The notes below the pieces were generated by a model, which saw nothing but the letters and a program-made list of their open reading frames with translations, was not told where the DNA came from and ran no database searches. Below, in pieces: positions 1-5,430 of a stretch of 10,652 bases of DNA (positions are counted from its first letter, which is position 1; every line of letters starts with the position of its first letter). This stretch comes from Campylobacteraceae bacterium. Its GTDB lineage: Bacteria > Campylobacterota > Campylobacteria > Campylobacterales > Sulfurovaceae. A program made the translations under genes and the position numbers. The DNA lies in assembly GCA_027002755.1 (NCBI GenBank), contig JALWZI010000160.1, forward strand, positions 1 to 10,652, in the 5' to 3' direction.

Positions 1-2
1 CG

Positions 3-836
3 AAGTTCTCCCTGAAGTGGCCGGTGCGGATCACCCTGGTGGTTCTCATCGCCGCCTTCTTCGCCCATACACTGGGGCTGGGGTTGCGCTGGTATATCGC
101 CGGACACGCCCCCTGGTCCAACGCCTATGAATCGATCCTCTATATCGCCTGGGCCACGGTACTGGCGGGATTCGTCTTCTCCCGCCGCTCTCCTCTGACC
201 CTGGCGGCCACGTCAGTTCTGGCGGGGATCTTCCTCTTCGTGGCCCATCTGAACTGGCTCGATCCCCAGATCACCAATCTGGTCCCGGTGCTCAAATCCT
301 ACTGGCTGATGATCCACGTGGCGGTTATCACCGCCAGCTACGGTTTCCTGGGGCTGGGGGCGCTGCTGGGGATGCTGGTGCTGATCCTCTTCATCCTCAG
401 GGGCAAGGAGGGTGATCCCGACATCGATCGGGCCATCAAAGAGCTGAGCATCATCAACGAAATGACCCTGCTCATCGGCCTGGCGCTCATCACGCTCGGG
501 AATTTCCTGGGCGGGGTCTGGGCCAACGAATCCTGGGGCCGCTACTGGGGCTGGGACCCCAAGGAGACCTGGGCGGCGGTGACGATCCTGGTCTACGCGG
601 CAGTGGTCCATATGCGCTTCATCCCGAAGCTCAACTCCCTTTACGCTTTCAACGTGGCGGCGGTCCTGGCCTACAGTTCGGTCATCATGACCTACTTCGG
701 GGTCAACTACTATCTCAGCGGTATGCACTCCTACGCCGCCGGAGATCCGGTGCCCATCCCGGGATGGGTCTGGCCCGCCGTGGCGTCGGTCTTTGTCCTG
801 ATTCTGCTGGCAGCCCGCAACCGCAGGCTGAAGTAG
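3..836 (+). CDS. ccsA: Cytochrome c biogenesis protein, CcsA domain (3' part of a probable ccsBA fusion; 5' truncated by window)
   Basis: This is the C-terminal part of a System II cytochrome c synthetase, an inner-membrane protein that exports heme and attaches it to CxxCH apocytochromes outside the membrane. The frame is open through the left edge (it reads KFSLKWPV before the first candidate start, GTG at 24), so the true start lies outside the window. About 277 residues are visible, with a series of hydrophobic segments. The heme-handling WWD signature is clear: WGRYWGWDPKETW, beginning near nt 534. Candidate heme-ligand histidines flank it, in YWLMIHV upstream and in VHMRF and GMHSY downstream. 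Campylobacterota usually encode CcsB and CcsA as one large protein; the open upstream frame fits this but does not prove it. The stop is TAG at 834-836. No terminator is evident before the tRNA gene. Confidence 0.93.
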   Translation, partial: KFSLKWPVRITLVVLIAAFFAHTLGLGLRWYIAGHAPWSNAYESILYIAWATVLAGFVFSRRSPLTLAATSVLAGIFLFVAHLNWLDPQITNLVPVLKSYWLMIHVAVITASYGFLGLGALLGMLVLILFILRGKEGDPDIDRAIKELSIINEMTLLIGLALITLGNFLGGVWANESWGRYWGWDPKETWAAVTILVYAAVVHMRFIPKLNSLYAFNVAAVLAYSSVIMTYFGVNYYLSGMHSYAAGDPVPIPGWVWPAVASVFVLILLAARNRRLK

Positions 837-883
837 CGGGGCCTTCCTCCTTCCGCTTCCGGATTTTCTAAGAGCATTCATAG

Positions 884-889
884 TATCAT
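884..889 (+). promoter_or_regulatory. Weak candidate -10 box for the tRNA-Arg gene
   Basis: TATCAT lies about 19 nt upstream of the mature tRNA 5' end, in an AT-richer stretch (CATTCATAGTATCATTG) than its surroundings. No recognisable -35 box is present. Co-transcription from the upstream gene is an alternative. Confidence 0.3.
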
Positions 890-907
890 TGCATCCGTTT
901 TTCCCAT

Positions 908-983
908 GCCCCCATCGCTTAACAGGATAAAGCAGGGCCCTCCTAAGGCCTAGCTGGAGGTTCGAGTCCTCCTGGGGGTACCA
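908..983 (+). tRNA. tRNA-Arg (anticodon CCT)
   Basis: A full cloverleaf of 76 nt can be folded. The acceptor arms are GCCCCCA (908-914) and TGGGGGT (973-979), followed by discriminator A980 and an encoded CCA at 981-983. The D stem is GCTT/AAGC with a loop containing GG (925-926). The anticodon stem GGGCC/GGCCT encloses the loop CTCCTAA, giving anticodon CCT at 942-944, which reads AGG arginine codons. The T stem GGAGG/CCTCC encloses TTCGAGT. The 1-72 pair is G-U rather than G-C, and position 9 is C. The rpsP promoter begins about 20 nt after the CCA. Confidence 0.94.
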
Positions 984-1002
984 GTGTTTCCGATCTTCAG
1001 CA

Positions 1003-1016
1003 CTTTTTGGTATAAT
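1003..1016 (+). promoter_or_regulatory. Extended -10 promoter of the rpsP operon
   Basis: TTTTTGGTATAAT places a perfect TATAAT (1011-1016) directly after a T-run and GG. This is the form of sigma-70 promoter described for Campylobacter and Helicobacter, where a T-rich stretch plus extended -10 replaces a strong -35 box. Transcription would start near 1023, giving a leader of roughly 75 nt before rpsP. Its position between the tRNA and the first ribosomal gene fits an operon promoter. Confidence 0.75.
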
Positions 1017-1038
1017 GCGCCTCCAAAGTCCTGATGAG

Positions 1039-1057
1039 TCTCTTACCGTCAAAGAGA
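1039..1057 (+). promoter_or_regulatory. Small hairpin in the rpsP mRNA leader
   Basis: TCTCTT (1039-1044) and AAGAGA (1052-1057) form a perfect 6-bp stem with a 7-nt loop, inside the predicted leader and about 40 nt before the rpsP Shine-Dalgarno. A regulatory role, such as feedback control of the ribosomal operon, is only a possibility. I see no known riboswitch fold. Confidence 0.25.
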
Positions 1058-1096
1058 GTTGTCAGAACTTTTCAACACACTATTCAAGGAAGTACA

Positions 1097-1327
1097 ATGA
1101 CCGTTATCAGACTGACCCGCATGGGACGCAAAAAGAAGCCTTTCTACCGCATCGTCGTTACCGACAGCCGCAAGCGCAGAGACGGAGGCTGGATCGAGTC
1201 CATCGGTTACTACAACCCCGTCTCCAAAGAGAAAGAGGTCAAGCTCGACGAAGAGCGCCTCAACTACTGGCTCAGCGTCGGTGCTCAGATGAGCCCCACC
1301 GTCAAGCGTCTCGCCGGCAAGAAGTAA
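1097..1327 (+). CDS. rpsP: 30S ribosomal protein S16
   Basis: S16 is a small-subunit ribosomal protein that binds 16S rRNA early in 30S assembly. The 76-residue product has the family start [20 protein letters not shown] and a conserved YNP in the middle ([23 protein letters not shown] in parts), with the normal length of 75-82 residues. I chose ATG 1097 because AAGGA (1086-1090) sits 6 nt upstream and the protein then begins exactly like the family. An in-frame ATG at 1034 would add 21 unrelated residues and lies close to the inferred transcription start. It is the first gene of the rpsP-khpA-rimM-trmD-rplS operon. Confidence 0.97.
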   Translation: MTVIRLTRMGRKKKPFYRIVVTDSRKRRDGGWIESIGYYNPVSKEKEVKLDEERLNYWLSVGAQMSPTVKRLAGKK

Positions 1328-1335
1328 GTCCCTCC

Positions 1336-1578
1336 ATGGTCCGGGACTTCATCCTCTCCTACGCCCGGCTCATCGTCCGACATCCCGAAGCGCTGCGTCT
1401 CGAAGAACGGCCGCTGGATGAGCAGTACGACGAGATCCTCCTCTATGCCCATCCGGATGATGTGGGCAAGCTCATCGGCAAAGAGGGCCGCATGATCAAC
1501 GCCATCAAAACCGTCATCTCCGGCTGCAAAGCCAAAGGCGGCAAAAACTACCGGGTGAATGTCCGGCCGATCGACTGA
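1336..1578 (+). CDS. khpA: KH-domain RNA-binding protein KhpA
   Basis: This 80-residue protein is almost entirely one K-homology domain. The GxxG RNA-binding loop is GKEG (residues 48-51, in KLIGKEGRMINAIKTV), followed by the usual basic helix and a short C-terminal strand (YRVNVRPID). KhpA family proteins bind RNA, often as partners of KhpB/Jag, and are commonly encoded between rpsP and rimM, as here. The ATG lies 8 nt after the rpsP stop. The Shine-Dalgarno is weak, so translation may depend on coupling to rpsP. Its own RNA targets cannot be read from the sequence. Confidence 0.93.
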   Translation: MVRDFILSYARLIVRHPEALRLEERPLDEQYDEILLYAHPDDVGKLIGKEGRMINAIKTVISGCKAKGGKNYRVNVRPID

Positions 1579-1583
1579 TCCCC

Positions 1584-2111
1584 ATGAAAAAAGAGCGTTT
1601 CCTCATCGCCCAGGTCGGGCGGACCGTCGGTCTCGGCGGTGATCTGAAATTCCACCTCCATACCGATTTTCCCCAGCAGTTCCGCCCCGGCGTAACCCTG
1701 CAGAGCAGCCGGGGTCCTCTGACCGTGGCCGCCTACAATCCCAAACGGGGACTGATCCGCTTCGCAGGGTATGAGAGCCCCGAAGCGGCCAAAGCTCTCA
1801 CCAACGCCAAAATCTACAGCGACGAAGCCCAGACCCGGGAGCTCTGTCCTCTCAAGGAGGGGGAGCACTACTGGTTCGAGATCATCGGGGCGGAGGTGAA
1901 AGAGGGGGACGAAGTTCTGGGAAAGGTCCGGGAGATCCAGCGGATGCTGGAGGTGGATTACCTCCTGATCGGGACCGATGATGCGCTGCGTGAGGCGGGA
2001 CTGCCCGAGACCTTTCTGCTTCCTTACATCCCCCGCTATATCCTCTCCTTCGATCCGGAGACGAAGGTTCTGCAGACCCGGGACGCCCGGGAGATTCTGG
2101 AGGCGAGCTGA
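1584..2111 (+). CDS. rimM: Ribosome maturation factor RimM
   Basis: RimM assists late 30S maturation around the 16S rRNA 3' head domain and binds S19. The 175-residue product has an N-terminal RimM beta-barrel (FLIAQVGRTVGLGGDLKF, residues about 6-23) and a C-terminal PRC-barrel beginning near YWFEIIGAEVKEGDEVLGKV, residues about 93-112. It closes with a family-like FLLPYIPRYILSFD segment. The length is normal. The start ATG lies 5 nt after the khpA stop, and the TGA stop overlaps the trmD ATG by one base (TGATG), a strong sign of operon coupling. S16 and RimM both act in 30S assembly, consistent with joint expression. Confidence 0.95.
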   Translation: MKKERFLIAQVGRTVGLGGDLKFHLHTDFPQQFRPGVTLQSSRGPLTVAAYNPKRGLIRFAGYESPEAAKALTNAKIYSDEAQTRELCPLKEGEHYWFEIIGAEVKEGDEVLGKVREIQRMLEVDYLLIGTDDALREAGLPETFLLPYIPRYILSFDPETKVLQTRDAREILEAS

Positions 2112-2803
2112 TGCGCTTTACCTTCGTCACGCTTTTTCCCGAGATTGTGGAGGGCTATTTCGGTGCCTCGATCCTGGGCCGTGCCCGGGAGGCGGAGCGG
2201 ATCGCCGTCGACTTCGTCAATCCCCGGGATTACAGCGCCAGCCGCTACAAAAAAGTGGACGAGCCGATGATCGGGGGCGGGGCGGGGATGCTCATGTCTC
2301 CTCAGCCTCTGGACGATGCGTTGAAAGCCCTCAAAGCCGATTCCCCGGAGGCTCATGTGATCTTTCTCACCCCGGTCGGAAAACCCTTCCGCCAGAGCGA
2401 CGCCAAACGCCTGGCAAAGCGGAAGCATCTGGTCCTGGTAGCGGGTCGTTACGAGGGGATCGACGAACGGATCATCGAACTGCACGCCCACGAGGTCTTC
2501 AGCGTGGGGGACGCGATCCTCACCGGGGGCGAACTGCCGGCGATGATGGTCTGCGATGCCGTCAGCCGGCTCCTTCCGGGGGTCCTGGGCAACCAGGCCT
2601 CTCTGGAAGAGGAGAGTTTCGAAGCGTCACTCCTGGAAGCACCCTCCTTTACCAAGCCGGACGAGTTCCGGGGAAAGCGTACGATTTCAGAGTTTCTAAA
2701 GGGTAATCATAGTAAAATCGCAGCCATTAAAAATCGGATGGCTTTGGCGAAAACCAAGTATTTCCGACCCGATCTATATCAACGAGCGAAGGCAAAAGTA
2801 TGA
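2111..2803 (+). CDS. trmD: tRNA (guanine-37-N1)-methyltransferase TrmD
   Basis: TrmD uses S-adenosylmethionine to make m1G37 in tRNAs with G36-G37, which prevents +1 frameshifting. The 230-residue protein shows the trefoil-knot SPOUT signatures: [17 protein letters not shown] (46-62), [12 protein letters not shown] (112-123) and [15 protein letters not shown] (131-145), then LLPGVLGN (154-161). The C-terminal region carries FLKGNHSKI (195-203), equivalent to the usual LLSGNH motif. At the EDSF motif, which as I recall holds the catalytic aspartate of E. coli TrmD, this protein reads EESF (Glu168). Whether that is normal for the lineage is unknown to me. The gene overlaps rimM by 1 nt and rplS by 4 nt (ATGA). 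Confidence 0.97.
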   Translation: MRFTFVTLFPEIVEGYFGASILGRAREAERIAVDFVNPRDYSASRYKKVDEPMIGGGAGMLMSPQPLDDALKALKADSPEAHVIFLTPVGKPFRQSDAKRLAKRKHLVLVAGRYEGIDERIIELHAHEVFSVGDAILTGGELPAMMVCDAVSRLLPGVLGNQASLEEESFEASLLEAPSFTKPDEFRGKRTISEFLKGNHSKIAAIKNRMALAKTKYFRPDLYQRAKAKV

Positions 2804-3159
2804 AAAACAAGTACATCGAGAGCTTTGAAAAAGCCCAGGTCGAAGGGAAAAACATCCCCGATTTCCGTGCCGGTGACACTGTCCGTGTCGCCGTCCGCAT
2901 CAAAGAGGGGAACAAAGAGCGCGTCCAGAACTTTGAGGGCGTCTGTATCTCCATGCGCGGTGAAGGGACCGGCAAAAGCTTCACCGTCCGCAAAATGGGT
3001 GCCAACAACATCGGCGTCGAGCGGATCTTCCCCCTCTACTCCGAGAGCATCGAGAGCATCGAGGTTGTCCGCCGCGGCCGGGTTCGCCGTGCCAAGCTCT
3101 TCTATCTGCGCGATCGGAAGGGGAAGGCCGCCCGCATCAAAGAACTCCGGCGAAAGTAA
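2800..3159 (+). CDS. rplS: 50S ribosomal protein L19
   Basis: L19 sits at the interface of the two ribosomal subunits. The 119-residue product has normal length and family motifs: [20 protein letters not shown] near residues 19-38, a [13 protein letters not shown] strand, [20 protein letters not shown] (61-80) and the basic tail [20 protein letters not shown]. The ATG shares 4 nt with the trmD stop, so translation is probably coupled. It is the last gene of the operon. No convincing intrinsic terminator follows; only small hairpins without a T-run are seen. Confidence 0.98.
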   Translation: MKNKYIESFEKAQVEGKNIPDFRAGDTVRVAVRIKEGNKERVQNFEGVCISMRGEGTGKSFTVRKMGANNIGVERIFPLYSESIESIEVVRRGRVRRAKLFYLRDRKGKAARIKELRRK

Positions 3160-3176
3160 TCTTTTGTTCCGCTTCA

Positions 3177-3223
3177 CTGCATCTTTGCAGGAGCGGTTCA
3201 GTCACTTACTATTCGTAAGCTCC
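3177..3223 (+). other. Weak hairpins after rplS (not a clear terminator)
   Basis: CTGCA-TCTT-TGCAG (3177-3190) and CTTAC-TATTC-GTAAG (3205-3219) are perfect 5-bp hairpins, the second bracketed by GGAG/CTCC (3190-3193, 3220-3223). Neither is followed by a T-run. They may slow RNA decay or mark the operon end, but intrinsic termination is not supported. The rest of 3160-3296 holds only the next promoter. Confidence 0.25.
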
Positions 3224-3285
3224 TTCTCCACAACCTGCAAATCTACAGCAAATCGAAACAAAATCTTTACTTTCGATCCATTTAT

Positions 3286-3291
3286 TATACT
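3286..3291 (+). promoter_or_regulatory. Candidate -10 box directly before the 3297 gene
   Basis: TATACT (with overlapping TATTAT at 3283-3288) ends only 5 nt before the ATG at 3297, after a T/A-rich stretch. Transcription would start at or within a few bases of the start codon, which implies a leaderless mRNA. There is no purine-rich Shine-Dalgarno between the box and the ATG. Confidence 0.45.
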
Positions 3292-3296
3292 CTCTC

Positions 3297-3881
3297 ATGA
3301 AAAAAATCCTTTATAAAATCACCCTGCCTCTTCAGTATCTCCTGGTCTTTCTCTTTATCGTTTTCGAGGAGTTCATCTGGGAGGGGATCGCGGTTCCTGT
3401 CGGGGAGTATCTGCGCTCTCTGCGGCTCCTGCAGGCACTGGAGCGTGCAGTTCGGAAGATGAACCGCTATCTGATCCTGGTGCTCTTTGTCCTGCTCTTC
3501 GGCGGGGTGGAGCTGGCGGGGGTGACGGCAGGGATTCTGATCGTGCAGGGGATGATCCTGCCGGGTCTCCTGCTCTACGGGCTCAAGATCCCCATCGCCG
3601 CCTTTACTTTCTGGCTCTTCGGTGTCAGCCGGGAGCAGCTTCTCTCCTTTGCCTGGTTCGCCTGGGCCTACGAGCGAATCCTGGCTTTCCTTGCCTGGCT
3701 GAAATCGAGCGAGATCTACCGCAAAAGTATGGCAGCGGTTCATCGTCTCAAAGAGGAGCTGCGCCGAATCTGGCAGCAGATCAAAGTTGTTCTCCCTGCC
3801 GGAGAGAACGGCCTTCTGCATCGGCTCAAGGCGCTCTACCGTAGGGTGCGTGACGAGCTGCGGCGCAACAGGATGCGGTGA
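3297..3881 (+). CDS. Hypothetical membrane protein with basic C-terminal helices
   Basis: I do not recognise the family. The 194-residue product has an N-terminal hydrophobic segment (about 8-23) ending in the acidic/aromatic FEEFIWEG, an amphipathic stretch (39-55), then two long hydrophobic segments (about 58-86 and 87-109). The last 85 residues form soluble-looking basic helices rich in K, R and E (LKEELRRIWQ, YRRVRDELRRNRMR), likely cytoplasmic. No signal peptidase site, cysteine pair or catalytic motif is visible. The ATG at 3297 has no Shine-Dalgarno and sits 5 nt behind a -10 box. A later ATG at 3461 would remove the first membrane segment and is less likely. The gene converges on smpB with a 10-nt gap. 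It is a real gene by length, codon use and hydropathy, but its function is unknown. Confidence 0.75.
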   Translation: MKKILYKITLPLQYLLVFLFIVFEEFIWEGIAVPVGEYLRSLRLLQALERAVRKMNRYLILVLFVLLFGGVELAGVTAGILIVQGMILPGLLLYGLKIPIAAFTFWLFGVSREQLLSFAWFAWAYERILAFLAWLKSSEIYRKSMAAVHRLKEELRRIWQQIKVVLPAGENGLLHRLKALYRRVRDELRRNRMR

Positions 3882-3891
3882 GTATTCGCTT

Positions 3892-4353
3892 TTAGAGGCT
3901 GCGGTTCTTCATCGCCTGGGCCGCTTCCCGATCGAGGGTGCGGCGCTTGAGGGTTTCGCGTTTGTCGTGGAGTTTTTTCCCTTTGGCCAGGGCGATGGAG
4001 AGCTTGGCCCGGTTGCGTTCGTTGAAGTAAAGCATCAGAGGGACGATGGTGAGCCCCTCTTTGTTGACTTTGCCGTAGAGTGAGTGGAGCTGCTTTTTGT
4101 GAAGCAGCAGCTTGCGGGGAGCGCGCTCTTCTCTGGCGAAGTGGCGGTTGGCGGTCTCCAGGTGGCCGATGTGGGCGTTGAGGAGCCAGAGTTCGCCCTT
4201 GATGAAGCGGCAGTAGGCGTCGTTGATATTGACCCGTCCCTGGCGCAGCGCTTTGACCTCGCTGCCCTGAAGCTCGATTCCCGCTTCGTACTTCTCCAGG
4301 ATCTCGTATTCGTGTCTGGCTTTTTTGTTCTGGGCGATGATTTTGATGGCCAT
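3892..4353 (-). CDS. smpB: SsrA-binding protein SmpB
   Basis: SmpB binds tmRNA and delivers it to stalled ribosomes for trans-translation. The 153-residue product has the OB-fold core (IIAQNKKARHEYEILEKYEA, then GIELQGSEVKALRQGRVNI) and the HIGHLETANRHF segment. Its basic C-terminal tail, KGKKLHDKRETLKRR, is the part that enters the mRNA channel. I chose ATG 4353 because the protein then begins as family members do and has the usual length. An upstream in-frame start at 4404 would add 17 residues encoded partly by the promoter. A TATAAT box lies 35 nt upstream. It is the last gene of the minus-strand cluster and converges on the membrane-protein gene. Confidence 0.97.
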   Translation of the reverse strand: MAIKIIAQNKKARHEYEILEKYEAGIELQGSEVKALRQGRVNINDAYCRFIKGELWLLNAHIGHLETANRHFAREERAPRKLLLHKKQLHSLYGKVNKEGLTIVPLMLYFNERNRAKLSIALAKGKKLHDKRETLKRRTLDREAAQAMKNRSL

Positions 4354-4387
4354 GGGTCCGCTTTCACTCTTTGGGGTTCGTGGCGGA

Positions 4388-4393
4388 ATTATA
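4388..4393 (-). promoter_or_regulatory. smpB promoter -10 box
   Basis: On the minus strand TATAAT reads from 4393 to 4388, giving a start near 4381 and a leader of about 28 nt before ATG 4353. There is no TTGACA at the right distance. The expected -35 region (about 4411-4416) lies inside the hairpin that forms the end of the adjacent repeat array. Confidence 0.6.
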
Positions 4394-4401
4394 GCACGTG
4401 G

Positions 4402-4643
4402 CACGCCGCGGAGGCGTGATCATTGGTGATTAGTCATTGGTCATTGGGGAAGGGCAGTGAGATCCGCTTTGCGGATCGGCAGTGGGCAATGGGCCTTGAG
4501 TGCGCCTCCAATGCAGTTTTTGGTCATTAGTCAATGGCTATTGGAGGCAGGGTTTCAGCCCTGCATGCGGGACTGAAGTCCCGCCTCCATAAACACGCGT
4601 TGCGAAACAACGCCCCGAAACTCCTAATTCCTAATTCCTAATT
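4402..4643. repeat. Heptamer/hairpin repeat mosaic A (smpB/ispE gap)
   Basis: The whole gap is repeat-derived. From the left: hairpin CACGCC/GGCGTG (4402-4418); heptamers TCATTGG, TGATTAG, TCATTGG, TCATTGG in exact 7-nt phase from 4420; perfect hairpin GATCCGC-TTT-GCGGATC (4461-4477); heptamers GGCAGTG, GGCAATG, GGCCTTG (4478-4498); a fragment resembling the core end (GCCTCCAATGCAG, near 4505); heptamers TTGGTCA, TTAGTCA, ATGGCTA, TTGGAGG (4520-4547); the core double hairpin (4543-4588); hairpin GCGTTG-CGAAA-CAACGC (4597-4613); and CCTAATT three times (4623-4643). The last copy contains the ispE stop codon. The hairpin-core order is inverted relative to arrays B and C. Confidence 0.9.
4543..4588 (-). 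repeat. REP/BIME-like double hairpin, copy 1
   Basis: This 46-nt element reads, on the minus strand, GGAGGCGGGACTTCAGTCCC, then GCATGC, then AGGGCTGAAACCCT, then GCCTCC. It contains an outer GGAGG/CCTCC stem and two inner hairpins whose loops, TTCA and TGAA, are complementary. Each hairpin is preceded by GGAG on its own strand, which recalls the GTAG-hairpin layout of REP sequences paired in inverted orientation (BIME). Three further copies lie at 5530, 6635 and 10531. Confidence 0.88.
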
Positions 4644-5408
4644 CTTCATTTTGAAAAAGCTGCTTCCGCTGCCGCTGAAGAACCAGCCGGGTCGGGCGTA
4701 GTCCCGGAGCCTGGGGCAGGCCAGCAGGGCGGCGGGGTAGAGGTCGTTGAGTTTTTCCGGATCGGCGATGCGCTCCAGGAGTTCGGCGGAGGGGATCCGT
4801 TCCCAGCCGAGGAAGGAGAGGGGATCGATGTCGGAGAGGAAACGCTCTTTGAAGACTCTGTAAACTGCTGCGGTGTCACAGGCGACGGGGGGTGTCTCGA
4901 TCTCCAACGCCAGAGGCTCCTCGTCGAAAGGTTCCACGATCTCTCCGAAACCCGAAACATTGGCGCTGGGGCAGTCGTAGATGAAAAAGGGGATATCGGC
5001 TCCTATGGTCGAGCCGATCCGGGCCAGTTCGTCGGTGGAGAGCTTCAGATCGCAGACCTGCTTTGCCAGGCGCATGAAAGCCGCGGCGTCGGAGCTGCCG
5101 CCCCCCAGGCCGGCCTGGGAAGGAATGCGCTTCTCCACCACCACCTTGTGGTGATAGAAAAACTCCAACAGATCCAGATCTCCCGTGGCTTCGTTGAGGG
5201 CTTTCCAGGCTTTGTAAACGGTATTGGACTCCCTGGGCACACCGGGGCAGCCTTCGATCGTGAAGGTTTCGCACTCACAGGGCACGAAACGGATCGTGTC
5301 GTAGAGATCCGTCACCTGCATGAAACGGGAGAGGAGGGTGTGGTAGCCCTCTTTGTGTCCGGTGATCTTGAGGAAGATGTTGACTTTGGCGGGAGCTTTG
5401 ATGGTCAT
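4638..5408 (-). CDS. ispE: 4-diphosphocytidyl-2-C-methyl-D-erythritol kinase IspE
   Basis: IspE phosphorylates CDP-methylerythritol with ATP in the MEP pathway of isoprenoid synthesis. The 256-residue GHMP kinase has normal length. Visible motifs are PAKVNIFLKI near the N-terminus with the catalytic lysine region, the glycine-rich ATP loop PSQAGLGGGSSDAAA (about 96-110), GADIPFFIY with the catalytic aspartate region (about 135-143), and the C-terminal GHMP motif FSGSGSSFFK. The ATG at 5408 overlaps by 4 nt the end of the repeat-derived frame upstream. Both the start codon and GGAGG (5421-5417) lie inside a perfect hairpin. The stop TAG and last codon come from a CCTAATT heptamer tract, so the natural C-terminus may have been altered. 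Confidence 0.97.
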   Translation of the reverse strand: MTIKAPAKVNIFLKITGHKEGYHTLLSRFMQVTDLYDTIRFVPCECETFTIEGCPGVPRESNTVYKAWKALNEATGDLDLLEFFYHHKVVVEKRIPSQAGLGGGSSDAAAFMRLAKQVCDLKLSTDELARIGSTIGADIPFFIYDCPSANVSGFGEIVEPFDEEPLALEIETPPVACDTAAVYRVFKERFLSDIDPLSFLGWERIPSAELLERIADPEKLNDLYPAALLACPRLRDYARPGWFFSGSGSSFFKMKN

Positions 5409-5430
5409 CGGAGAGGCCTCCGATGACCAT
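5401..5430 (-). promoter_or_regulatory. Perfect 13-bp hairpin hiding the ispE ribosome binding site
   Basis: ATGGTCATCGGAG (5401-5413) and CTCCGATGACCAT (5418-5430) are perfect inverted repeats around a 4-nt loop. In the ispE mRNA the 5' arm and loop contain the Shine-Dalgarno GGAGG (5421-5417), 8 nt before the start, and the 3' arm contains the ATG (5408-5406). Unless opened, for example by a ribosome translating the upstream frame that ends at 5405, the site should be closed to initiation. The next bases rightward begin a GTGGGTA heptamer tract. Confidence 0.7.

Noticed and set aside
213..1052. 279-codon minus-strand frame over ccsA and the tRNA
   Set aside because: It is antisense to a clear CcsA domain and runs through a complete tRNA gene. 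The peptide is low in hydrophobic order and has no family resemblance.
1031..1060. CTGATGAG followed by a hairpin in the rpsP leader, resembling part of a hammerhead ribozyme
   Set aside because: The required GAAA after stem II is missing and no stems I and III can be drawn around it.
3177..3223. Intrinsic terminator after rplS
   Set aside because: The hairpins have only 5-bp stems and no T-run follows them.
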